The notes beneath the pieces were generated by a model, which ran no database searches, was not told the DNA's origin, and saw nothing but the letters and a program-made list of their open reading frames with translations. A program made the position numbers and the translations under genes. From the NCBI GenBank assembly GCA_024692205.1, contig JAILMX010000233.1, positions 1-35,421 of the forward strand: a stretch of 35,421 nt of DNA, read 5' to 3'. Of the stretch, positions 1 through 7,825 are shown one piece after another (within the stretch, counting starts at the first letter, position 1; each line of letters opens with the position of its first letter). The stretch comes from Desulfovibrio sp. (lineage in GTDB: Bacteria; Desulfobacterota; Desulfovibrionia; Desulfovibrionales; Desulfovibrionaceae).

Positions 1-1404
1 TCAATACGCTCCGTAACCGGTCAGAACGACGGGCACTGTGCGGCACAGTATCCACACATCCATCCACACCGACCAGTTGTTAATGTAGTAGTGGTCGTAG
101 GCCACGCGCTCGGCATAGGTCGTGTCATTGCGCCCCGAAACCTGCCAGAGGCCGGTTATGCCGGGCCGCACGCGGCAGTATTCGTCGAACACGGGACCAT
201 ACTTCTCGCGCTCTCCCTCGACGATGGGGCGGGGACCGACGAGGCTCATGTCGCCCGTCACCACATTGATGAGCTGAGGCAGCTCATCCAGGCTCGTCTT
301 GCGCAGAAAAGCACCGACGCGCGTCACCCGCGGATCGCGGCGCAACTTCTGATCCTTCTTCCACTCCTCGGCGAGCTGGGGATTCTTCTCCAGCATTTCC
401 TTGAGAACGGCATCGGCATTGCGCACCATTGTGCGAAACTTGTACACGCCGATGCTCTTGCCGTTGCGCCCGATGCGGCCCTGGCGGTACAGCACGGGCC
501 CCGGGTTATCGCAGACGATGAGAAGGGCGAACACGGCACCGATCAGAAGAAGCAGGGGCATGAAGGCGATGCAGACCAGAAGGTCGATTGCCCGCTTCAG
601 GCAGATTCGCCATGTGTCGTGCAGATTCTGCCGAAGCTGCAGGCCGACGATGTAGCCGAGGTCGCAGGGCGACAGCCATTGCACCCGAAAGCCCTTGCCG
701 AAGGCGGGCACGAGCAGCACGCGGCTGAAGTGGCGGTTGACTTCGCTGACGAAATCAAGCCCCGCCCCCTCGCCGGGATGCTGAACGACCATCGCAATGG
801 CCCCTGGCCAGCGGCGCGCCAGACCGGAAAGCTGCGCCTCGAGCGTTTTCGGGTCGTCGGGCAGGTCAAATATGTCCACCGGGTTCAGCCCGCGTTCGGG
901 ATGACGCTTCAAATCATGCCACAAATGACTTGCCGTCTTTCCGTGGTCGAGGATGAGGAGCGGGGTGCCCCACCAGCTTCGCCTGGCGAAGCGATTGCGA
1001 CACAACGCCCGCATGACGGGGAGCGTGAAGAGCGAAAGGAACCAGCCGGCACCTATGATGAAACGCGACAGTTCATCGCTGCTCTGATTCATGAAGACCA
1101 TGCCGAGGATGAGCGCGTAGAGAAGTGTTGCGACCGTCGCCAGCCGTCGGATCTCATGGGGGGCCGGCAGGGTGATGAGAGGATACAGGCCGAGGAAGGC
1201 GGCGAGAACCGGGCCGGACAGAAGCAGCAGAAGAGGAGGGACATAGCTTTCGCCACACGTGAAACCGTCGAAAGAAATGCGCAGCAGAAGAACGAAGCAG
1301 AAGGTCCCCAAAAGGGCGACAAGGTCGCTTACGGCAAGCAGGACCTTCTGCGGCGGGATTCCGAGACGAATCACCGTATGGAGAAGAACGGAGGATATTT
1401 TCAT
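1..1404 (-). CDS. wbaP: Undecaprenyl-phosphate sugar phosphotransferase (WbaP/bacterial sugar transferase family), exopolysaccharide biosynthesis
   Basis: 467-aa ORF with N-terminal TM segments and C-terminal sugar transferase signatures (KRAIDLLVC, GPVLYRQGRIGRNGKSIGVYKFRTM, LRKTSLDELPQLINVVTGDMSLVGPRP, RPGITGLWQVSGR). Confidence 0.9.
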   Translation of the reverse strand: MKISSVLLHTVIRLGIPPQKVLLAVSDLVALLGTFCFVLLLRISFDGFTCGESYVPPLLLLLSGPVLAAFLGLYPLITLPAPHEIRRLATVATLLYALILGMVFMNQSSDELSRFIIGAGWFLSLFTLPVMRALCRNRFARRSWWGTPLLILDHGKTASHLWHDLKRHPERGLNPVDIFDLPDDPKTLEAQLSGLARRWPGAIAMVVQHPGEGAGLDFVSEVNRHFSRVLLVPAFGKGFRVQWLSPCDLGYIVGLQLRQNLHDTWRICLKRAIDLLVCIAFMPLLLLIGAVFALLIVCDNPGPVLYRQGRIGRNGKSIGVYKFRTMVRNADAVLKEMLEKNPQLAEEWKKDQKLRRDPRVTRVGAFLRKTSLDELPQLINVVTGDMSLVGPRPIVEGEREKYGPVFDEYCRVRPGITGLWQVSGRNDTTYAERVAYDHYYINNWSVWMDVWILCRTVPVVLTGYGAY

Positions 1405-1559
1405 GAGAGCGGCCCCAGACTGTTGCGCAATTATACCGTGATGATAGTATACTCATACGCGGGCAATGACAAGGAAAAGCCCGCCGCGCTTCGATCGTAG
1501 CTGACAATGTCAGGGATACCGGTCCGGTGAATGCGAAAACGTGAAAAGCACCACTGGTA

Positions 1560-1605
1560 ACGGGGTAATCAATGGCTGAAAGCAAGGCGGATCACCCCGT
1601 TTTTT
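1560..1605 (+). terminator. Rho-independent terminator-like hairpin
   Basis: ACGGGGTAATC ... GATCACCCCGT followed by TTTTT. The T-run is on the + strand only, and no + strand gene lies upstream within the window. Confidence 0.65.
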
Positions 1606-1692
1606 ATTGAAGGCCTCTTGTTTCACTATGGTTCGGGCAGTGGACAATGCAGCATAGTGTAACCTTGTTCAAAAACGCAATGGGGAAATAGG

Positions 1693-2550
1693 ATGACAGA
1701 TTCGCGTGTCTGTCGAGGCATCGGAGCGATCATTGGCGACATCGTCGGCAGCCCCTACGAGTTCGACCAAGGGAACAAGTCTGAAGTCTTTCCGTTGTTT
1801 TCGGAAGCTTCCGTGCCAACGGACGATTCTGTGCTGACGCTTGCAGTCGCCGAGGGATTGATCAGGGCGACGGGGCAAGGCATTGAAGCGGCCAGGGCGT
1901 CTGTCATTGCGAGCATGGTCACATGGGGCCGTGACTACCCGTATGCCGGATACGGCGCGCGCTTTTTGGGTTGGCTGGATGATCCCGTGCCCTACGGCAG
2001 CTTCGGCAACGGCTCCGCCATGCGCGTATCCTCGGCAGGCTGGCTTTTCGATACCCTGGGCGAGGTGCTGGCGTATGCCGAAATGACGGCAGCGGTTTCG
2101 CATAATCACCCGGAGGGAATCAAAGGGGCGCAGGCCACGGCTGCCGCCATCTTCCTCACCCGAACCGGGATGGGAAAGACAGATCTGAAAGAGTACATCC
2201 ACAAAACATTTGAGTATGACTTGAGCCGATCCCTGGCCGAAATCCGGCCTGCCTACCGTCATGTCGAAACGTGTCAGGGGACCGTGCCCGAGGCGATAAC
2301 GGCCTACCTGGAAGGGGATTCCTTCGAGGATGTGCTGCGCAAGGCCGTCTCCCTCGGCGGCGATTCTGACACGCTCACGGCGATAGCTGCCAGCATTGCC
2401 GAGGCCAGGTATCCGGTGCCGGCATGGATATTCAAAGAGGCGTATGCGCGGCTGGATGACAGGATGCGCACGGCGCTTGAGGAATATCAGCAGTTTTTTG
2501 GAAACCGCAGTATTCCCGTAAAAGCTGAAAAACCGCACGCTGAATGCTAG
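1693..2550 (+). CDS. ADP-ribosylglycohydrolase (DraG-like) family protein
   Basis: GAIIGDIVGSPYEF near the N-terminus, PTDDSVLTLAVAEGL, GNGSAMRVSSAGW, VSLGGDSDTLTAIAASIAEA: metal-binding motifs of the ADP-ribosylglycohydrolase fold. Confidence 0.9.
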   Translation: MTDSRVCRGIGAIIGDIVGSPYEFDQGNKSEVFPLFSEASVPTDDSVLTLAVAEGLIRATGQGIEAARASVIASMVTWGRDYPYAGYGARFLGWLDDPVPYGSFGNGSAMRVSSAGWLFDTLGEVLAYAEMTAAVSHNHPEGIKGAQATAAAIFLTRTGMGKTDLKEYIHKTFEYDLSRSLAEIRPAYRHVETCQGTVPEAITAYLEGDSFEDVLRKAVSLGGDSDTLTAIAASIAEARYPVPAWIFKEAYARLDDRMRTALEEYQQFFGNRSIPVKAEKPHAEC

Positions 2551-2668
2551 GCGAGGGCTCCTGACGAGCGTTGCGGGCATCCCTTGCATGCGGACGCCGC
2601 TTTTGATAAAAATAAAGAATTAGGGACTGAAAAGCCTGTCGCACGTCACTTTTCCACCAGGAGAACCC

Positions 2669-3418
2669 ATGAAAAAAATTCTCGCTCTCGCCCTGCTGAC
2701 GCTCGTCTTCGCGGCCGCGCCCGCCTTCGCCAAAAAAACCGACTTCGTCAACGGCATCGACCCCAACTATCCCCCTTTCGCCTATGTGGATGAGAAGACC
2801 GGCCAGCCCGCCGGCTTCGATGTGGAATCCATGAACTGGATAGCCAAGAAAATGGGCATCTCCATCACCCATAAGCCCATGTCGTGGGACGGCATCATCC
2901 CCGCCCTTCAGGCCGGCCAGATCGACATGGTCTGCTCCGGCATGAGCATCACCCCCGAGCGCGCCAAGGCCGTGCAGTTCTCCAAGCCCTACTGGCAGGT
3001 CTACCGCGTCTTCGTGGCCCCTCAGGCCTCGAAGCTGACCCCTGCGGAAATTCTGAAAGGCAAGAAGATCAGGCTCGGTGTGCAGCGCGGCACCTCTGAA
3101 GCCAACGCGATCAAGAAGGAGAAGCAGGAAAAGGGGTACACCTTCGAGCTGCGTTTCTATGATTCCGCTCCGCTCGCCATCGAGGATCTGCTGAACGGCC
3201 GCATCGACGCAGCGCTGATGGACGAGCTGCCGGCCGATGAATCCATCGCCAAGGGCCGCGCCGTCAAGAAGATCGGCACCCACGGCGACAAGGACGACTT
3301 CGGCGTCGCCATCCGCAAGAACGATGCCGAGCTCGCCAAGATAGTGAACGAAGGCTACAAGCTTCTCATGGCCGATCCTTTCTGGAAGGAGCTCCAGAAG
3401 AAGTATCTGAACAAGTAA
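2669..3418 (+). CDS. Amino-acid ABC transporter substrate-binding protein (family 3)
   Basis: Signal peptide MKKILALALLTLVFAAAPAFA, then GIDPNYPPFAYVDEKTGQPAGFDVE and PALQAGQIDMVCSGMSITPERAKAVQFSKPY. Confidence 0.95.
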   Translation: MKKILALALLTLVFAAAPAFAKKTDFVNGIDPNYPPFAYVDEKTGQPAGFDVESMNWIAKKMGISITHKPMSWDGIIPALQAGQIDMVCSGMSITPERAKAVQFSKPYWQVYRVFVAPQASKLTPAEILKGKKIRLGVQRGTSEANAIKKEKQEKGYTFELRFYDSAPLAIEDLLNGRIDAALMDELPADESIAKGRAVKKIGTHGDKDDFGVAIRKNDAELAKIVNEGYKLLMADPFWKELQKKYLNK

Positions 3419-3429
3419 GTTCGCCAAAA

Positions 3430-3473
3430 GCGCCCCGGGCACTCCCTGAACGCAGGGGGATGCCCCGGGGCTT
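3430..3473 (+). promoter_or_regulatory. Intercistronic GC-rich stem-loop between binding protein and permease genes
   Basis: GCGCCCCGGGCA ... TGCCCCGGGGC inverted repeat immediately downstream of the substrate-binding protein stop codon, without a strong U-tract. Confidence 0.6.
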
Positions 3474-3506
3474 CTTGGGGCAGCTCCGCACAGAGACATC
3501 GCCGCC

Positions 3507-4205
3507 ATGCATTCCCTGCTCACCGTCATTGACGCCCTGCCCGCCATGCTCGCGGGCACGCTTGTCACCGTCAGCAACGTCTTCATCTCGCTCGCCATGG
3601 GCCTTCTGCTCGGCATCCCCCTGGCGCTCGCCCAGGTCTACGGCTCGCGCCCCCTGCGCGCCATGGTCGGCCTCTATGTGTGGTTCTTCCGCGGAGTGCC
3701 CATCCTTGTTCTGCTTTTCCTTTGCTACGGACTTTTCATCAGCCTCGGCCTGCCGGCGGAATCCTTCGCCATCAGCTGCCTCGTCCTGGGCTGCACGAGC
3801 ACGGCCTATCAATCGCAGATATTCCGCGGCGCGATAGAGAGCCTTCCCCAGGGGCAGCTCAAGGCGGCACGGGCGCTCGGCATGGATGACCGCACTGGCA
3901 TATGCAGCATCATTCTTCCGCAGGCGCTGCGTCTCTCCATACCCGGCTGGGCGAACGAATACTCCATCCTGCTCAAGGACTCTGCCATCTGCTTCGTCCT
4001 CGGCACGCAGGACATCATGGCCCGCACCTCGTTCGCGGCGGCCCGCACCCATGAGCACCTCGCCCTCTACGCGGCGGCGGGAGCGGTCTATTTCGTGCTG
4101 ACCCTGGCCGTGCTCAAACTTCTGGGCCGTCTGGAGCGCAAGGTACAGATACCCGGCTATACGGCCATCGGCGTCGAGCCGGAGGGCATGGAGGCCCGCT
4201 CATGA
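3507..4205 (+). CDS. Amino-acid ABC transporter permease (HisM/HisQ-like)
   Basis: 232-aa membrane protein with YVWFFRGVPILVLLFL and GAIESLPQGQLKAARALGMDDRTGICSIILPQALRLSIPGWANEYSILLKDSA. Confidence 0.93.
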   Translation: MHSLLTVIDALPAMLAGTLVTVSNVFISLAMGLLLGIPLALAQVYGSRPLRAMVGLYVWFFRGVPILVLLFLCYGLFISLGLPAESFAISCLVLGCTSTAYQSQIFRGAIESLPQGQLKAARALGMDDRTGICSIILPQALRLSIPGWANEYSILLKDSAICFVLGTQDIMARTSFAAARTHEHLALYAAAGAVYFVLTLAVLKLLGRLERKVQIPGYTAIGVEPEGMEARS

Positions 4206-4975
4206 CAAGCGGCATCGAAATTGTCCTTTCCGTCAGGAACATCTGCAAAAGCTTCGGCGCGAAACGCATCCTCACCGACTGTTCCATGGACGTTAAGCGC
4301 GGGGAGATGAAGGTTCTCATCGGGCCGTCAGGCGCAGGCAAAAGCACCTTCCTGCACAGCATCAACTGCCTCGTGCCCCCGGACAGCGGCGACATCCTGC
4401 TTGAGGGGCGCCCCCTCGACAGAAGCAACAAAAAGGCTCTGTGCGCCTTCCGCATGCAGGTCGGCATGATATTCCAGGATTTCAATCTGTTCGACCACCT
4501 CTCCGCCAGGGAAAACGTCGCCATTGCCCTGCGAAAGGTCCGCGGCATGGGCCGCGATGCTGCGGCGCACCGGGCTGACGAAGAGCTCGCCCGCGTGGGT
4601 CTTGCCCGGCAGGCGGCCCTCTATCCCGCGCAGCTTTCCGGCGGGCAGAAACAACGCGTCGCCATCGCGCGGGCACTCGCAATGGATCCCAAGGTGATAC
4701 TGCTCGACGAGCCGACCTCGGCCCTCGACCCAGAACTCGTCGGCGAGGTGCTTTCCGTCATTCGCGACCTCGCGGCGGACGGCATGACGATGATCATGGC
4801 AACGCACCAGATGGATTTCGCACGGGCACTCGCCTCGGAGATTCTCTTCATGGAAAAGGGCCGCATCATCGAACGCGGCACGCCCGAAGCTCTGCTCGCC
4901 GACGGTTCCGGTACGCGGACGCGCGACTTCTGCACACGCCTGCTCGACATGGGGGCCCAGGCAGGCCATGATTGA
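4202..4975 (+). CDS. Polar amino-acid ABC transporter ATP-binding protein
   Basis: Walker A GPSGAGKST, signature LSGGQKQRVAIARALA, Walker B VILLDEPTSALDPE. Overlaps the upstream permease by 4 nt. Confidence 0.96.
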   Translation: MTSGIEIVLSVRNICKSFGAKRILTDCSMDVKRGEMKVLIGPSGAGKSTFLHSINCLVPPDSGDILLEGRPLDRSNKKALCAFRMQVGMIFQDFNLFDHLSARENVAIALRKVRGMGRDAAAHRADEELARVGLARQAALYPAQLSGGQKQRVAIARALAMDPKVILLDEPTSALDPELVGEVLSVIRDLAADGMTMIMATHQMDFARALASEILFMEKGRIIERGTPEALLADGSGTRTRDFCTRLLDMGAQAGHD

Positions 4976-5636
4976 TACCGCCTTCTTCTCGCTGGAGCTT
5001 CTCCCCGCCCTCAACCGGGGGCTCTTGGTTTCGCTCGCCCTCATCATCCCCGCATCCGTCATCGGCTTCGGGGGGGGCATAGCCCTCGGTTGCGCACGCG
5101 CCTTCGGCCCGTCATGGCTCAGGCGCCTGGGCAACGCCTACACGGCGCTTCTGCGCGGCGTGCCGCTCGCCGTGCAGCTCATGATGACATACTACGCCCT
5201 GCCGAAGCTCGGCATCTATTTCGAACCGTACGGAGCGGCGCTCACCTCCTTCATCCTCTGCACGTCGGCCTATCAGTCCGAATACGTGCGCGGTGCTCTG
5301 CTCTCGATACGTCAGGGGCAGATCAGGGCCGCCCAGGCCCTCGGCTTCACAACGTTTCAGACGATACTCTGGATAGTCGTTCCTCAGGCGGCCAGACGCG
5401 CCCTGCCGAGCTGCGGCAACGAAATCGTCTACCTGATCAAGTACAGCTCGCTCGCCTATCTCGTCACCTGCATGGAACTCATGGGCGAGGCCAAGGTCGT
5501 CGCCTCCGACACCTTCCGCTTCACCGAGGTCTTTCTCGCGGTCGGTCTCTACTACCTCGCCATGGTGACCGTTGCGAGCTGGATACTGAACCGCCTCGAA
5601 GAGCATTACCGCATCCCCGGCTTCGGCAACCACTAG
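4968..5636 (+). CDS. Amino-acid ABC transporter permease (second subunit)
   Basis: 222-aa membrane protein with TALLRGVPLAVQLMMTYYALP and GALLSIRQGQIRAAQALGFTTFQTILWIVVPQAARRALPSCGNEIVYLIKYSSLA. Confidence 0.93.
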   Translation: MIDTAFFSLELLPALNRGLLVSLALIIPASVIGFGGGIALGCARAFGPSWLRRLGNAYTALLRGVPLAVQLMMTYYALPKLGIYFEPYGAALTSFILCTSAYQSEYVRGALLSIRQGQIRAAQALGFTTFQTILWIVVPQAARRALPSCGNEIVYLIKYSSLAYLVTCMELMGEAKVVASDTFRFTEVFLAVGLYYLAMVTVASWILNRLEEHYRIPGFGNH

Positions 5637-5640
5637 CCCC

Positions 5641-5822
5641 ACACGGAAGGGGAGTCCTGGTCAGAATCCGACTGCCGACGGCAAAAGACGGCCACGGCTA
5701 CCGTGTCGCCCCGCGCGACTGTAACCGTAGATCAGGCATCCGCGCTTCTATTGTCCCCCGGCGAGTACTGCGGGCTGGGCACAACGCTGATGGAAGCATC
5801 TTCTCGATGTCAGAAACAGAAG
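5641..5822 (+). ncRNA. Cobalamin-riboswitch-like RNA element (orphan, no downstream sense gene)
   Basis: GGGGAGTCCTGGTCAGAATCCGACTGCC followed after an apparent peripheral stem by GCCCCGCGCGACTGTAACCG. This resembles the cobalamin aptamer core GGGAA..GGTGaaAATCCGG..CTGCCCCCGCaACTGTaA. Weaker matches follow (GAGTACTGCGGGCTGGGC; CGATGTCAGAAACAGAAGCC). Matched by eye only; boundaries approximate. Confidence 0.55.
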
Positions 5823-5860
5823 CCCCAAAGCGCTGCTTTTGCCTACCGCAGGGGCTTTTT
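5821..5860 (+). terminator. Rho-independent terminator; could also serve as riboswitch expression platform
   Basis: AGCCCCaaaGCG ... CGCaGGGGCT followed by TTTT, located immediately before the end of the convergent minus-strand gene. Confidence 0.75.
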
Positions 5861-6279
5861 CAGCCTTCGAGCTTCTCTTTCAGCCAGTCCATGATCTCCG
5901 GCGTCGGTGCGCTCACGCCGCGGCAGTTGCCGTGCACGGCACGATAGCCCGGCAGGAACCTCTCTGGCAGGGGAAAGCTTATGAGATCCTCGGCCTTTTC
6001 CAAATTGCGCCTGACGAGGCGAATGAGCGGAGGATCCTGCCAGCTGTCCACAACGAAGTAATGCGACACGTCGCTTGCGCTGCGAACGGGGGGATGTTCC
6101 GCCGAAAAGTCATTGTTGCCCCACTCCAGATACATGGTAACGGCCTGTTCCGGGGTCAGGCTCCAATCGATGTCGAGCATCGAGAAATCACTCAGATCAG
6201 GCATTCGCGCCTCCTTTCCGCTCTCAAAAACGGGGCAGTTTTCCTGAGTCGCTTCACCGGGGGCAACCCTATTGTCCAT
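5860..6279 (-). CDS. Small conserved hypothetical protein (third gene of minus-strand operon); resembles DVU0772-type small proteins
   Basis: 139-aa ORF. The likely start is the internal Met of MPDLSDFSMLDIDWSLTPEQAVTMYLEWGNNDF. The listed 5' extension overlaps the end of the upstream ORF by 11 nt. Confidence 0.65.
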   Translation of the reverse strand: MDNRVAPGEATQENCPVFESGKEARMPDLSDFSMLDIDWSLTPEQAVTMYLEWGNNDFSAEHPPVRSASDVSHYFVVDSWQDPPLIRLVRRNLEKAEDLISFPLPERFLPGYRAVHGNCRGVSAPTPEIMDWLKEKLEG

Positions 6280-7813
6280 CCTTATGCCGCTGCCTTCTCA
6301 GCAGGCCGCCCACCAGGGCTCCGCAAGTCCTGCTCAAAGCGGCGCCAGCGCCCTTCGTTACATTGCGAACCCCATCCACGGCTCTTCCTCCGGCTTTTTC
6401 GACGGTTCTCGCAGCGGAGCGCGCCGTTCCCGTCACGGCATCCGCCGCTCGCACGGCCGTGTCGCGGACGGCGCCAGCGGCGTTGCGCGAGCTTTCCATC
6501 ACCTTCCGGCCAGCCATCCCGGTTTTTTCCGCTGCGGCATGCGCCGCGCTTAAGACGGATCCCCCCATGGCGCTCACAATTTTTCTTCCGTTCTCACTGA
6601 TACTGCCACCGGCCGCCGCAACCTTTCCCATTGCCTCCTGCGCCATGCCCACCGCGCGGTTTCCCGCTCCCGTGACCGCATTCGAGGCAGTCTTTGCAAC
6701 GTCGGCAAAGGCATCCGAAACCCGCTGTCCTGCCACACCGGCCTTTGCCGCGGCAGTATGCGCCGCATCAGTGACGACCCCGGCAGCCGACCGTGCTGTG
6801 TCCGCAGCGGCCCCGGTCACTCCTGTGACGACGTCCGAGACCTTCTGCCCAGCGGCTCCAGCCGCATCGGCTATGCCCCCGACGAAACGCCGGCCGCTCT
6901 CCCGGGCGAGCAGGCCGAACTGCTTCTTCAAGGTCGTCGCGATGCTGGCCACGGCCTCTCGAGAAATCGACTTCACGATGGCAGCCGTCTCCGGTACGCA
7001 CGATGAGCGCAGATCTTCATCTCCCGTTTCGCTCACGGCATAGCGGTACGCCCGCCTCGTGATGACGCCGGCACGAACCACCAAAAGGCAGTTCGCCGCA
7101 CCGTGTATGGCGGCCGAGGTGAAAACCTTGGCGATATTACCGGCCAGAGGCACGGAGGATGCCGCCATAGCCGGGGCGACAGACGGTACCATCTCACTCA
7201 TGGCATCGGTTATGGTCTGGGGGATGTCGAGGGCATCTATGGAAAAAGCCACGAAGGTCGCGGAAGACACGACGCCGTAAACGCTCCAGATCTCGGCGGG
7301 CAGGGGTTTCTGGTTGTAGATGGAGGAAATCCGCCAGACGGTGCGGCACAGGGAAAGGAATACGATGAGCGCGTCAAGCCGCCCGTTCTGGGCAAGCGCC
7401 GTGCCCAAAAAGACACGGCTGCCGCCCGCGCGGATCTCCCCTTCGGCGATGCCGTCCAGAACCGCAAGCGCCCGCTCGACAAAAAGGGGATCGCTGCTCT
7501 CAATTCCTGCCTTGCGCACATGGGGATTCACGGCGAGGCGCCGCCGCAATGCCTCGCGGAAACGCCGCTTCTCCTCCGCGTCAGCATCCAGCCTGAGGAC
7601 AAGGTGCGACTTGCGGCCGAAGACGGAGCGCCACAGGCAAAACAGACAGAGAAGCTCTAACGCGGCGAGCGCAGCGAATGCCCATGCCCCATAGCCTGGG
7701 TACCACCCTTCGACAAGGGTCATTCCCGCACGGTTGATGTCGACGAGCACCGCGCCGGCCAGAAAAAGCAGAACGATGCCGATGAATCTGATGAAACGGA
7801 TAAGGTAGGTCAT
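6269..7813 (-). CDS. DUF697/YcjF-like membrane protein with long Ala-rich LEA-like C-terminal tail
   Basis: Two N-terminal TM helices. DUF697-like core SIYNQKPLPAEIWSVYGVVSSATFVAFSIDALDIPQ ... SSVPLAGNIAKVFTSAAIHGAANCLLVVRAGVITRRAYRY. Tail of degenerate Ala/Gly/Val/Thr/Lys-rich amphipathic repeats. Confidence 0.75.
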   Translation of the reverse strand: MTYLIRFIRFIGIVLLFLAGAVLVDINRAGMTLVEGWYPGYGAWAFAALAALELLCLFCLWRSVFGRKSHLVLRLDADAEEKRRFREALRRRLAVNPHVRKAGIESSDPLFVERALAVLDGIAEGEIRAGGSRVFLGTALAQNGRLDALIVFLSLCRTVWRISSIYNQKPLPAEIWSVYGVVSSATFVAFSIDALDIPQTITDAMSEMVPSVAPAMAASSVPLAGNIAKVFTSAAIHGAANCLLVVRAGVITRRAYRYAVSETGDEDLRSSCVPETAAIVKSISREAVASIATTLKKQFGLLARESGRRFVGGIADAAGAAGQKVSDVVTGVTGAAADTARSAAGVVTDAAHTAAAKAGVAGQRVSDAFADVAKTASNAVTGAGNRAVGMAQEAMGKVAAAGGSISENGRKIVSAMGGSVLSAAHAAAEKTGMAGRKVMESSRNAAGAVRDTAVRAADAVTGTARSAARTVEKAGGRAVDGVRNVTKGAGAALSRTCGALVGGLLRRQRHKDGQ

Positions 7814-7825
7814 GGCCGCCTCCGG

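Noticed and set aside
91-1500. 469-aa + strand ORF opposite wbaP
   Set aside because: Antisense shadow; the minus strand carries diagnostic sugar transferase motifs.
1500-1605. c-di-GMP, cobalamin or fluoride riboswitch in the wbaP/DraG-like intergenic region
   Set aside because: Only short matches (for example GTCAGGGATACCGG) to consensus pieces; the conserved cores could not be found, so no riboswitch class is assigned.
5703-5894. Small 63-aa + strand ORF within the riboswitch/terminator region as its regulated gene
   Set aside because: It runs through the aptamer-like core and the terminator stem and has no protein-like features; better explained as non-coding RNA.
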